64,000 nucleotides of DNA from contig NZ_UAPU01000007.1 in assembly GCF_900445255.1 (NCBI RefSeq), positions 946,001-1,010,000 on the forward strand, written 5' to 3'. Each line of letters starts with the position of its first letter. Positions within the stretch are counted from its first letter, which is position 1. Positions 1-8,449 of this stretch are shown here, in pieces. The stretch is from Anaerobiospirillum thomasii. GTDB taxonomy: Bacteria > Pseudomonadota > Gammaproteobacteria > Enterobacterales > Succinivibrionaceae. The notes under the pieces were generated by a model. That model was not told the DNA's origin. It saw nothing but the letters and a program-made list of their open reading frames with translations, and made no database searches. The translations under genes were made by a program, and so were the position numbers.

Positions 1-15
1 CCCGAGTTTGACAGT
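1..15. repeat. Left terminal inverted repeat of element B
   Basis: CCCGAGTTTGACAGT is the inverse complement of 8450-8464 with one mismatch. It lies directly at the window edge, so the true end could be slightly further left. Confidence 0.7.
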
Positions 16-21
16 TTGTAA
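16..21. repeat. Target-site duplication of element A, left copy
   Basis: TTGTAA here is repeated as TTGTAA at 1996-2001, exactly flanking the inverted repeats of element A. Six bases fits the IS1634 family (5-6 bp). Confidence 0.8.
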
Positions 22-71
22 CCTAAATTCTGCATGCCCTATAGTATACAAGATCTTAGAGAACGCATGGT

Positions 72-1811
72 TTAAACCAGCTCTATAGCCGACAGATCAA
101 CACCTAATGCACCTAGGATGATTTTTTGGGTTTTTGTCAGAGCCTTGGTCAGAAAAATATCCGATTTCGAGCGTTTAATACTTATATCATCAAGCTCTCT
201 TAGTAGTTTCTCATAGGTCATTTTAATAAAGCGTTTTGGCTCTTCGACCTTTAGCTTATTTATAACTTCCTGTATAAAGCTGTGTACAACTAGAGCCATA
301 AAAATCACAAACATTTTACCTCTTGCAGTATTAGAGTTATGAATTTTTAATCTATCGCAGTCTAAAGTGTTCTTGGCAGTATCAAAGATCTTTTCCTGCA
401 CATCTTTGTGCCTGTAGGCAGACAGTACATCAGCGCCACTAAGATCAGAGTTAGTAGTAAACAGTGCAAAAAAGCCAAGCAGCTTCTGAGCTTTTATTAT
501 TTTATCTTCATCCTCTTTAAATACGTATCCACAAGGGTTACTGTCATCTTTTATGCAATTGTGAAACTTGCACAGAGACTTAGCTTTTCTTTGTGTTATT
601 GGCATACCATCATCATTAACTTCCTTGATTTTTTCAATCTCAGCGGCAACTTCTTGACTGAGTATTTTATTATCGTCATAACACTTATTCATATCATGGT
701 AAATATGCAGGACCCCTTTTACATCTTCTATTGTATGCTCTATGTGATGGCCGTAAATTCCTGGATATTCAGACAATTCATATTTTGGCAACCTATATGC
801 CTGAGAGTTAGACAGAGCCTCAATAACCTCAAGGGCTTGCTTATACCTGCTAAGAGAAACACCAACAATGAGTTTTAGCCCAGCATTGTCAAGAAAAGTA
901 ATACCTTTCTGGCTAAAGAAACCTCTGTCAAAGGTGCAGACATTGCGCGTGCTGATACCAAGACGCTTGGCATCATTGATTACGTATGGTAGTTGCGTAG
1001 AATCATTCAGAGAGCCATTGTACATTGAATAATACAGTGGCTTTTTACTTTTTATACTTGAGAACATGCCAAGATTAACCTGTGGCAAATCCTCTTTATC
1101 TCTGTTATAACCAAACTCAGCATGCTGTATCTCTTGTGCATATGAGGAAAATGAAGTTACGTCGTAACATATTGCCTCATTCAGATCCATATGTTTTTTC
1201 AGCCATAATTCGAAAAATGAATCTATATCTTCCTGTTCACAAAGAGAAAACAGCCTTGATATTGTTGAATCACTAACAGAGCCAATCTCAGGCTCATCAA
1301 AGACAAATGTCTTTGAAAAGTCATCAATATTACTCATGGTTGAATCACCAGAGGCTATAAGACACGCTGTTGCAGTTAAATAGTCAGACTCTTTTTTATC
1401 AAAGATCTTTTTTATACAGTCACTCAAACCTGTATTTTCAAAAATCTTTTTTAATATCAGAGAGCTGCCTTTAACAACATCACCATTAACCACAGGTACA
1501 CCATGAGATATAGATGTAATCTTTGAACCTCTTTTTTGCTTTTTAGCTTTACGCTCTTCCTTTTTATCTAATACCACCTGAGGGATGGCCGCACCGGTAA
1601 TAGCAAAATATTTGTCATTAGGGTGAAACAGTGTTGGATCAGTCTCACTGACTCGACCAACGATAACAGACTTATTGCGGGACTGTCCTTTTTCATTTCT
1701 AAAAAAGGAAGTGTACATATACAGATATTTAATAGGCCTGCCACCACGTATTTCAGACTGTGTATAGCACCTGCTTTGAGGAACAGCATATGTTATTTCG
1801 TAATAAATCAT
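72..1811 (-). CDS. IS1634-like DDE transposase (element A)
   Basis: A 579-residue transposase of the IS4/IS1634 fold. The DDE triad can be placed at DVTSFSSY (Asp near residue 217), TFDRGFFS (Asp near 294) and a YRHKDVQEKIF-type motif (Glu near 474). The last motif is the Y-x2-K/R-x3-E signature of this group. I chose the ATG at 1811 because a GGGAG ribosome-binding site lies about 7 bases upstream. The open frame extends to 1913, but that part reads as a low-complexity hydrophobic string without a start signal. The gene is complete. Family assignment is from motifs only. Confidence 0.85.
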   Translation of the reverse strand: MIYYEITYAVPQSRCYTQSEIRGGRPIKYLYMYTSFFRNEKGQSRNKSVIVGRVSETDPTLFHPNDKYFAITGAAIPQVVLDKKEERKAKKQKRGSKITSISHGVPVVNGDVVKGSSLILKKIFENTGLSDCIKKIFDKKESDYLTATACLIASGDSTMSNIDDFSKTFVFDEPEIGSVSDSTISRLFSLCEQEDIDSFFELWLKKHMDLNEAICYDVTSFSSYAQEIQHAEFGYNRDKEDLPQVNLGMFSSIKSKKPLYYSMYNGSLNDSTQLPYVINDAKRLGISTRNVCTFDRGFFSQKGITFLDNAGLKLIVGVSLSRYKQALEVIEALSNSQAYRLPKYELSEYPGIYGHHIEHTIEDVKGVLHIYHDMNKCYDDNKILSQEVAAEIEKIKEVNDDGMPITQRKAKSLCKFHNCIKDDSNPCGYVFKEDEDKIIKAQKLLGFFALFTTNSDLSGADVLSAYRHKDVQEKIFDTAKNTLDCDRLKIHNSNTARGKMFVIFMALVVHSFIQEVINKLKVEEPKRFIKMTYEKLLRELDDISIKRSKSDIFLTKALTKTQKIILGALGVDLSAIELV

Positions 1812-1979
1812 GAAAAGCTCCCTAAAATCACTACTATACAAATAACTTAAACTGGTAATATATAGTATACAGAAAAACAATAAAAAAGCAATGAGTTTTA
1901 CTAAAAAAATCATTGCTAACAGTAAATTATTTAAAAAATGATCAGTAAATATAAATGGCTGGGCAAACTACTATATATT

Positions 1980-1995
1980 GCATGAAAAATTTAGG
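1980..1995. repeat. Right inverted repeat of element A
   Basis: The inverse complement of 22-37 with two mismatches. It is followed directly by the TTGTAA duplication at 1996-2001. Confidence 0.8.
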
Positions 1996-2001
1996 TTGTA
2001 A
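1996..2001. repeat. Target-site duplication of element A, right copy
   Basis: TTGTAA matches 16-21. Joined to the sequence at 2002 it restores the left end of element B. Confidence 0.8.
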
Positions 2002-2087
2002 TCACGACAATTAATACAATTGGCTTTCCATCGAGGATTGCCAATTTTTTTGACTTAAAACTTATTGAATTCTGTTATTGCAAACTA

Positions 2088-2116
2088 TTGCGAATTATTT
2101 AGATACAAGATATAAT
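2088..2116 (+). promoter_or_regulatory. Promoter of element B transposase
   Basis: TTGCGA at 2088-2093 and TATAAT at 2111-2116 with a 17-bp spacer, about 34 bp ahead of the ATG at 2150. GGGGG at 2138-2142 acts as the ribosome-binding site. Confidence 0.65.
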
Positions 2117-2149
2117 GGTGCTATAGTTAAGCTTATTGGGGGTCTTGCT

Positions 2150-2359
2150 ATGTCTACTATTGTCGCCGTTAAAAAAACTAAAGGCGTCCAATATGTCTCC
2201 ATTGTTGAGGTTACATCTATAAAGGTTAATGGTGTCAAAAAGCAAAAACAGAAGACTATTAAATCTCTTGGACCTTTAGATAAGCTTCTTGAGAAAGATC
2301 CTGATGCCTTAACCAAATTACGCAAGGAATATCAAACCCCTACTTTAAAATATTGTTGA
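2150..2359 (+). pseudogene. IS1634-like transposase of element B, 5' fragment
   Basis: Encodes the first 68 residues of the element B transposase, starting MSTIVAVKKTKGVQY and ending ...TPTLKY. It then runs two codons into the IS21-like element (C, stop). The continuation lies at 6369-8369. Joining across one ATAT copy gives ...TPTLKY-REQRADLVEK in the same frame, which shows that the two parts were one gene of about 734 residues. The short N-terminal domain (a lysine-rich strand pattern followed by SLGPLDKLLEKDP) is typical of IS1634 family transposases. It is unlikely to have any function alone. Confidence 0.85.
2350..2353. repeat. Target-site duplication of the IS21-like element, left copy
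   Basis: ATAT here and ATAT at 6365-6368 flank the element. Four bases is within the IS21 range. Deleting the element plus one copy restores the reading frame of the host transposase. Confidence 0.8.
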
Positions 2360-2368
2360 ATATTGCGA

Positions 2369-2399
2369 AGAAGATCTGACGATCTTGTGTTAGAAGATC
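2369..2399. repeat. Outer pair of AGAAGATC sites in IS21 left end
   Basis: AGAAGATC occurs at 2369-2376 and 2392-2399, a 23-bp spacing. The same octamer lies at the right end (complement of 6341-6348). IS21 ends usually carry several copies of a transposase-binding repeat, and these are good candidates. Confidence 0.55.
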
Positions 2400-2630
2400 C
2401 GTGGAGTGGTAATTTTTAATATGACCTTCTGGGGTATTTTTAGCTCACAAAAAGACAAAATCTCATCCCTTTTGGCTTACTTTTTTATTATTTCATCATC
2501 ATTTTTAATTTGTCAATACCTTATTTTTGTAGAAATTCCCGTTACTTTGAACCCATGAGGCTTAAATCTAGCTAGTGTAGCAAAACAAATTTCAATAACA
2601 ACATATTGATACATAAGGAAATATTGTCCA

Positions 2631-2684
2631 TAAAGATCTGGCTGTGCTACGCTAGAAGATCTTGAAATATTTTTTTAGAAGATC
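2631..2684. repeat. Inner 23-bp-phased AGAAGATC sites
   Basis: TAAAGATC at 2631, AGAAGATC at 2654 and AGAAGATC at 2677 repeat with exactly 23 bp from start to start, the same phase as the outer pair at 2369/2392. They are probably further IstA-binding repeats. Between the two groups (2400-2630) I see only AT-rich sequence with no gene. Confidence 0.5.
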
Positions 2685-2762
2685 TTTAAAAGCACCATAA
2701 CTTGTATTGTTTTTGAGAGATATCTAACATATTGGCGTCATATGTCACATAATATGTAAATT

Positions 2763-2877
2763 AAAGGAACACGCTCCTTTTGTCTAAAAAGAACATGCTC
2801 CTTTAATTAAAAGAACATGCTCCTTTAATTAAAAGAACATGTTCTTTTAACTTGTACCTTTAAATGTTCCTTTAATT
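2763..2877. repeat. Array of 22-bp palindromic sites (candidate KfrA-like operators)
   Basis: Near-palindromic units with core GAACATGCTC or a variant, flanked by AAA and TTT, have their GAAC at 2767, 2791, 2813 and 2835. The spacings are 24, 22 and 22 bp. A degenerate fifth unit (ATGTTCCTTTAATT) ends at 2877. The unit at 2831-2850 is a perfect AAAAGAACATGTTCTTTT. The same palindrome type recurs once upstream of the KfrA-like gene at 3535-3552. The array sits about 80 bp past the 3' end of that gene. It has no spacers, so it is not a CRISPR. Confidence 0.7.
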
Positions 2878-2958
2878 GTAATTTTTTGATTATAATCAAG
2901 TGGATACTCAACAAAAAAGGCCAGCTTTTAAGCCAGCCCTTGTCTACTTTACCCAGTT

Positions 2959-3513
2959 TTATTTACCAAGCCTGGCTATAGCCTCCAGTATAGCCTGCTG
3001 CTTGTCATCGCTTTGCTGCTCCAGCCGCTTGGTTAAATGTGCGTTGGTCTTGGTTTGCTCCGCTAAAAGAGACTCAAGCTCTTTTATCCTTTCATCCTTT
3101 TTAGCAATTTGAGCATCTTGCTCTTTTAGCTTCTCCTGAGCTAGATGCAGCTCCTTTTGTGCCTCTGACATAAGCTCACCTATTTCCTTATGCTTTGCAT
3201 CATACTCATTTTGCAGTCGGGTTCTGTCGGCATTGATCTTATCTCTAAAAGACTCAAACAGGTTTAATGCCACCCTTTGCATGTCCTGCTGGAAGCTTTC
3301 TGGCATAGTTTCATTAAAACTGGCCTCCATAATGGTTTTATTGTACTGACGCATAAATGCTGATATGGTTTTATTAGCGCCTCCGACAAGCTCTTTAATA
3401 GCACGTATAGTCAGTTTTTTACCTTGCTTATTAAGGGTAGATACAGCCTCATCAAATTTCTCTTTGGTCAGATCGTCACGAAAAGCTTTTTTATCTGATT
3501 TAGATGTTGTCAT
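2959..3513 (-). CDS. KfrA-like DNA-binding coiled-coil protein
   Basis: 184 residues. Residues about 18-55 resemble the KfrA N-terminal helix-turn-helix region (LNKQGKKLTIRAIKELVGG, then NKTISAFMRQY). Residues about 85-180 form a long charged coiled coil rich in E, K and Q. KfrA proteins of plasmids bind repeated operators near their own gene and are linked to plasmid stability. That is family knowledge, not shown here. The gene is third behind istA and istB on the same strand. Its ATG has a GGAG site upstream, and an 18-bp perfect palindrome lies between it and istB, so autorepression is plausible. It may help hold or regulate the transposition complex, which is inference. A KfrA-like passenger is not a usual part of IS21 elements. 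Confidence 0.7.
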   Translation of the reverse strand: MTTSKSDKKAFRDDLTKEKFDEAVSTLNKQGKKLTIRAIKELVGGANKTISAFMRQYNKTIMEASFNETMPESFQQDMQRVALNLFESFRDKINADRTRLQNEYDAKHKEIGELMSEAQKELHLAQEKLKEQDAQIAKKDERIKELESLLAEQTKTNAHLTKRLEQQSDDKQQAILEAIARLGK

Positions 3514-3534
3514 AATAATTATTCTCCAGGTTTT

Positions 3535-3552
3535 AAAAGAGCATGCTCTTTT
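3535..3552. promoter_or_regulatory. Perfect palindrome upstream of the KfrA-like gene
   Basis: AAAAGAGCATGCTCTTTT is a perfect 18-bp palindrome. It lies between the istB stop codon (3556-3558) and the KfrA-like start (3513). It shares its core with the array at 2763-2877. Probable operator for the KfrA-like protein. Confidence 0.6.
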
Positions 3553-3555
3553 GAT

Positions 3556-4311
3556 TTAATCTTCATCAACAGAAGTACGGCGGGAAGTGCCTGGTACAAT
3601 AAGTGTGTAATTATTGTTAGAGCATCGCTCAACAATAGATTCTGACAGTGAATCACCATCAATACCTCCTTTTAAAATATCAATCCAGGCATCTGGGGAT
3701 TTTTGAGAGAGAATCACTGTGCTCTTTTTGCCATATCGCTTGTCCAGAATGTCAAATAAAATGCTTTTCTCGTCAGCATCATATGGGGTGAGGCAGAAGT
3801 CGTCCAGGATAAGCATGCTTTTACCTGTTATAACTTTTAACTTGGTGGCGTAGCTTGCAGAGCCTAAATTCATGTGCAGGTTGGCTATAATGTCTTTGGT
3901 TGAGTAGTATAAAGTTGAGTTGCCAAGACAGCAGTTGCGTCTCCCTAAAGCTGAAGCAATAAAGGTTTTACCAGATCCAGCTTTACCGTATATGGTCAGG
4001 TTGTAGCACTTTTCTACAAACTCAAGAGAGCTTAAGCTATCTATCTTATTGATAAATGTAGGGTCACTGCGTTCTAGATCTTTTAATATCATGCAAAGCT
4101 CTGCCTTTACCGGCAGTCTAGAAGCTTTAATTAAAGACTCCTGACGTCTTTTATTTCTTGTATTCTGCTCAGCTGTGAGCATATTGGTCAAAATGGTATC
4201 AATGCTGGTGGCCTCCAGCTCCTGAGGGTTGTTTACATATGCATTAAACTGCTCTAAAGCTCCCCTCATATCCAGCTCACGTAATAAAGATTGAATATTT
4301 GTAAGTGACAT
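3556..4311 (-). CDS. istB: IS21 family helper ATPase IstB
   Basis: 251-residue AAA+ ATPase, a usual IstB length. The Walker A motif GKAGSGKT is near residues 109-116 and the Walker B type motif LILDDF follows. The distal SESIVERCSN segment matches the sensor region of the DnaC/IstB group. The family loads the IstA transposase on target DNA and regulates transposition. The gene begins 9 bp after istA ends and is followed by the KfrA-like gene. The frame is intact. Confidence 0.92.
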   Translation of the reverse strand: MSLTNIQSLLRELDMRGALEQFNAYVNNPQELEATSIDTILTNMLTAEQNTRNKRRQESLIKASRLPVKAELCMILKDLERSDPTFINKIDSLSSLEFVEKCYNLTIYGKAGSGKTFIASALGRRNCCLGNSTLYYSTKDIIANLHMNLGSASYATKLKVITGKSMLILDDFCLTPYDADEKSILFDILDKRYGKKSTVILSQKSPDAWIDILKGGIDGDSLSESIVERCSNNNYTLIVPGTSRRTSVDED

Positions 4312-4320
4312 AATTAACTC

Positions 4321-6153
4321 CTAGCTAAGTTGATTTTTTATATAAGCAAAGCGCTCATCGTATACAGCATGGCCATTTAAAAATTCTTTAGGCCTAGATT
4401 GGTTCTCAGAACCCTGCGTAGATGAGGTTTGTGATGTGATTTCTTTTTGAGGCAATGGCCAGAGCATGAGATCGCAATGTCCTAAGATGACAGCTTCACC
4501 AAGGGCCATATAGGTCTTGTCATTGTAGACGTCATCATAATTGTATATGGCAGGCTTTTCATATCTCTCCCATATCTTTATAAGCTCAGAACATATGATA
4601 CTGTCAAAGCCTTTGTACATATGCTCTTTGACGCAGCGATCAAAGATGCTGTAGTGAGCTTTATTGGCTTTAACAATGGTCAGGAATTTGTGTATATATC
4701 TTATTTTGTCAGCATATCCATATTTGCAGTGCGTGAGCTGGAAATCACACCAGCTTTTAACATGCTCCCCAATAGCTTCTGCCCACTCCAACAGTAAATC
4801 TTCTTGATTTTTTATGCTAAAGATGTCATATATAAGGTGTTGTTTTTCAATAACACCATGGATGGCTGACAGGCCTTTTACGCCATCCATTCTTTTATAA
4901 CTTACAATAACAGTATCAAGGCTTAAAAAACTAACTGTCTGATTAGTGGTATGCACTGTGACTTTCTGTCCAATCCATTTAGATGGTATTGCGTATGTAT
5001 GATCTTCAAAAGTAAAGCGGGCAGTCTCAGACACTGTTATAATGAAGCTTTCAAAGAACCTGTAATCCCATGAGGCAGGCTGTTGCAATAAACCTTTTTC
5101 AATATCAAAAAGCTCCTTTCTTGAGCTCTTCATGCCCCTTACCTTGCATTCATTCATCCTGGCAATATGAGGCGCGATAAAAGAGTTTATCTCATCTAAT
5201 GAACTGAAAGGATTGCCGTCTTTTACGTGGTTGTTGGCAATAGACAGAGCATAACGGGTAACATACTTTACGGCAGCCTCGACAGCGCCCTTGTCTTTAG
5301 GCCGTCCGCTGCGACAGGTAAAGACCCCTATATTAAAAAACTCTTTAAAATTAATCATCTCATCTGTAAGCTGACCCTGATAACGAGCAGCCTTCTTAAC
5401 AGCTGCTTTGAAATTATCAATGCGTATGACATGGGGACAGCCACCAAAATATCTAAAGCTGTCAGCTATGGCATCACACACCACAGGTTGAGACTGATTG
5501 GCAATAGCTTTGACAAAGATATAGCGCGATCCGGTAAGTACAGCCACGATAAATGTGGCATAGTGGGTGGCGCCGTTAACCACATAGGGCAATCTAACTC
5601 CTGTAAAGTCATACTCAGCCTCACCAGCCATTTCATGCTCTTTCATATAGACAGGCTTCTTAATCTGTTTTTCATGCTCCCGCCATATATGGCATACACG
5701 AGATAAAGACAAGAAGCTACTCTCTCCACTCTCAACGAGCTCTTTATTTTTTGGATCATTGAAGTAATAAAGTTCAATCACTGACTTCCTGGTTAAAGCC
5801 AGTTTCTTTTGTGACGGTGTCTTTGCCTCAAGATGCGACTTGATATATTTGTCTTGTAGGTAATCTATATCAGGCATAATTTTATTGTTGCTTTGTACAG
5901 GCCTTGTCTTTTTATAGTAGAGTTTATGAAGCTCTTTACTGGTCATACCTCCAATAGACTCTCGGGTTAACTTGAGCTCAGCAACTTTACGACGCAGACG
6001 CTGTGCCGTGCCATGAGAAAACCCCTCATGCTCCAGCTGTGCTGCCGTCATAGTCAGGGCTTTAATTAAAGCCCGCTTTAAGGTATCTGGATCCATTTGT
6101 CCTCCACTACCAATTTTCTTTTTATGTTTTGCAATGTAATTTATCCTTGGCAT
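4321..6153 (-). CDS. istA: IS21 family transposase IstA
   Basis: 610 residues with an N-terminal helix-turn-helix region (residues about 35-80) and an integrase core. The DDE residues are visible in EYDFTG (Asp near 182), RIDNFKAA (Asp near 245) and KGAVEAAV (Glu near 292). It is somewhat longer than many IstA proteins because of a C-terminal region after about residue 400. It forms an operon with istB. The upstream 6154-6340 stretch contains no gene and probably holds the istA promoter next to the right terminal repeat. A strong GGAGG is visible before the ATG. Confidence 0.92.
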   Translation of the reverse strand: MPRINYIAKHKKKIGSGGQMDPDTLKRALIKALTMTAAQLEHEGFSHGTAQRLRRKVAELKLTRESIGGMTSKELHKLYYKKTRPVQSNNKIMPDIDYLQDKYIKSHLEAKTPSQKKLALTRKSVIELYYFNDPKNKELVESGESSFLSLSRVCHIWREHEKQIKKPVYMKEHEMAGEAEYDFTGVRLPYVVNGATHYATFIVAVLTGSRYIFVKAIANQSQPVVCDAIADSFRYFGGCPHVIRIDNFKAAVKKAARYQGQLTDEMINFKEFFNIGVFTCRSGRPKDKGAVEAAVKYVTRYALSIANNHVKDGNPFSSLDEINSFIAPHIARMNECKVRGMKSSRKELFDIEKGLLQQPASWDYRFFESFIITVSETARFTFEDHTYAIPSKWIGQKVTVHTTNQTVSFLSLDTVIVSYKRMDGVKGLSAIHGVIEKQHLIYDIFSIKNQEDLLLEWAEAIGEHVKSWCDFQLTHCKYGYADKIRYIHKFLTIVKANKAHYSIFDRCVKEHMYKGFDSIICSELIKIWERYEKPAIYNYDDVYNDKTYMALGEAVILGHCDLMLWPLPQKEITSQTSSTQGSENQSRPKEFLNGHAVYDERFAYIKNQLS

Positions 6154-6340
6154 AAAGCCTCCTTTAAAAATTGGAGACTCTAAGATACCAAAGATGCCAA
6201 TGTAAGAACGAAGGAGAGGAAATGTTAGTTTTTGTTACTATGATTTGAAACAAAACTTCAAATCGAGGGGAGCTAAAAATTGACCGCAGGTTTAGGTGCA
6301 AATAGAGCACTGAAATACAAGTTCATGTTCCGACTCTTCG

Positions 6341-6364
6341 GATCTTCTTGCACAATATTCAACA
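6341..6364. repeat. Right terminal repeat of the IS21-like element
   Basis: The complement reads TGTTGAATATTGTGCAAGAAGATC and matches the left end at 2354-2376 apart from one indel. ATAT at 6365-6368 follows. Confidence 0.8.
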
Positions 6365-6368
6365 ATAT
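6365..6368. repeat. Target-site duplication of the IS21-like element, right copy
   Basis: ATAT matches 2350-2353, and the split transposase frame is continuous across one copy. Confidence 0.8.
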
Positions 6369-8369
6369 AGAGAGCAAAGGGCAGATCTAGTTGAGAAACA
6401 TATTAAAGGCATTGATATTTCCCAGGCAGATTTACAAAGAAAGACCGTATCCATAAGTCTTAACTATGGGCTTTGGGCTTTAAAACCTTTATGGGATAAC
6501 GTACTGACGTTAAAGCGTCATATTTACTATATTCAGAACAGTAAAAGCTCAGTACAGTTTGATGTAAATGCTGTGTTATCTTATCTGACTTTTCTAAAGG
6601 TGGTTGATCCAAAATCTCAGTTTAAGGCCTTTAATCATCAAACAAAGTTTTTATGTTCGCCTCTTAAGGATATAGGCTTGCACGACCTATACAGGGCTTT
6701 GGACTTTGCCCATAAGTTTAAGGATGAAATTTTTATCCATATACACAATCGTATCTGTGATAATTTCAATCGCTCGATGACCATGGTCTTCTATGACTGC
6801 ACCAACTGCTATTTTGAGTCACCATATGATGATAAACAGCTTTTAGAGCGTAAGGTAATCAACTATATCAAGGCTCAAAAACTTAATGATGGTATGTCAC
6901 TTAAGGAGTTTGAGGAGTACATTAATTCTCAGGAATTTAGTGATGCCTTTACAACCAAGTTCAATGAAGCCATAGATGATGGTGAGCAACTTGTACGTAT
7001 GCATGGTTTATCGAAGGAGCATAGGTTTGACTTACCACTAATTTCTGTAGCTTTAGTCATTGATGATAAAGGCATACCAATTGATTTTGAAATTTTTGCA
7101 GGAAATACCTCAGAGTATAAGACTTTACCTGTTCTTATTGAGCAGATGAAGAGTAAATATGACATTAAAACAGCAGTCGTTGTTGCAGATAGAGGGCTAA
7201 ACTCACTTGGTAACCTTTTAAATCTTTTAGATCACAAACTTGGTTTTATTGTAGCTCAAAAGGTTACGGCGCTTAGCAGTGAACTTGAATCTCAGATGCT
7301 AGATCTTAAATCATACACTAAGACCAGTGCACAGGATACCAATATACGAGCTTCTGATGTAAGCTTTATCGATATATTTGATGAAAATCTTGATTATATT
7401 GATAAAGAAATAAATACATACGGAGCTAATAATCTGTACTACCGTAAACTTCCATATGTAAAGAGCGGTTATATTACCGACCCATCAACAGGTAAAAAGC
7501 GTAAGGAAAAAGTAGAATGTCAGATTGTCTTTACCTTTAGTGAGTCTCGTAAAAAAAGAGATATAGCACAACTTGAGAGTGATATTATCAAAGCGCGCAA
7601 AGCTGTTGAGGACCAAAAAGATATGGCCCCCGTATGTAGCTCTGGCTGGCGTTCTATAGTACAGGTAAAAGTTACAGATGCAGACAGTGCACAGGGTAAA
7701 AAAGAAAGCCTGTATATAGCAAAGGGATTAAAGGAAGAGCTAATTAAAAAGCGCAGACGTCTTGCCGGCTTTAGTGCTATGGTTTATAAAAAACCTGAAG
7801 ATATAAAAGAAGAGCTTAATGATGCTGATATTCTGAGCTCTTACAAAAAGCTTGTGCGTATTGAGGATTGCTTTAGAGTAATGAAAAGCAATTTTTCAAT
7901 AAGACCTATGTTTGTGCGAAATAAAGAGCATATTTCAGGACATATCACAATTTGTGTTATGGCTTTGATCTTATTGCGCATATTACAAATCAAGATTGAA
8001 GAAAGTGGCAATAAACTTAGTGTAGATGAAATAAGCAGTGCTTTAAGAAACGCCAATATAGTAGCTCATAGCTCTAATGGTATTGATGGATATTTTACTA
8101 ATGCCCAATGTCACGACAACATTTATTCTATTGAAAACACAAAGATAGATCCTCTTGATCCTATGCTTACTCCTATTGATAGATATATTAATAAATTAAA
8201 AAATGGGCAAAGTCATATAGATATTATTCTGAAATCTGTCAATTTGGCTTCATTGATTGGAGCTATGAATGCAAAGGATGTAGCAAGAAGCCTAAAGGTT
8301 TTTGGTGGCTATGAACAACTAGTCGGTGCTGACAACTGCAAGATTCAATCTTATATGGCTCAGGCATAA
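6369..8369 (+). pseudogene. IS1634-like transposase of element B, 3' fragment
   Basis: Carries the catalytic part of the element B transposase (666 residues), separated from its first 68 codons by the IS21-like element. The IS1634 DDE motifs are clear: FYDCTNCYFE (Asp near residue 210 of the joined protein), VADRGLNS (Asp near 342) and the Y-x2-L-x2-IEDCFR-x2-K signature (Glu near 567), followed by a HITICVMAL stretch. No stop or frameshift is seen. The open frame could start upstream at 6348 inside the IS21 end, but there is no ribosome-binding site there. Precise loss of the insertion would restore the gene. Confidence 0.85.
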
Positions 8370-8394
8370 TTCGCAATAAAGAGATTCACAAAAT

Positions 8395-8440
8395 AAAAAC
8401 GCTATGATGGCGATTTATATGCCGTTTATAGCGTTTTTAA
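8395..8440 (+). terminator. Terminator after element B transposase
   Basis: AAAAACGCTAT at 8395-8405 pairs with ATAGCGTTTTT at 8428-8438, with an inner GGC/GCC pairing. It lies between the stop codon and the right inverted repeat, so it belongs to element B. Confidence 0.7.
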
Positions 8441-8449
8441 ATTTTTAAT

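Larger units (their letters stand above)
22..1995 (-). mobile_element. IS1634-like element A (about 1.97 kb)
   Basis: The ends are inverted repeats: CCTAAATTCTGCATGC at 22-37 matches the complement of 1980-1995 at 14 of 16 positions. TTGTAA duplications flank the element on both sides. It carries one transposase gene on the minus strand. It landed between the left inverted repeat and the transposase promoter of element B, about 21 bp from B's end. The transposase gene is intact, so the element could be active. Confidence 0.85.
2354..6364 (-). mobile_element. IS21-like element with KfrA-like passenger gene (4,011 bp)
   Basis: The ends start TGTTGAATATTG on both sides: 2354-2376 and the complement of 6341-6364 agree over 12 bases, then again over AAGAAGATC after a one-base length difference. 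ATAT flanks both ends. The minus-strand genes are istA, istB and a third gene for a KfrA-like protein. Typical IS21 elements are roughly 2-2.5 kb with only istAB. Here the third gene and about 600 bp of repeat-rich noncoding DNA at the left end nearly double the length. All three genes are open, so the element may be active. Confidence 0.85.

Noticed and set aside
1812-1913. N-terminal hydrophobic extension of the element A transposase
   Set aside because: It is an AT-rich upstream frame without a ribosome-binding site. The ATG at 1811 has a good GGGAG.
2786-2850. CRISPR-like array
   Set aside because: The units are contiguous palindromes with no unique spacers and no cas genes nearby; they fit operator repeats.
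2086-8378. TATTGCGAATTAT (2086-2098) and its inverse at 8366-8378 as ends of element B
   Set aside because: The promoter lies on the left copy and the terminator lies beyond the right copy, no duplication flanks them, and the pair 1-15/8450-8464 fits better once element A is removed.
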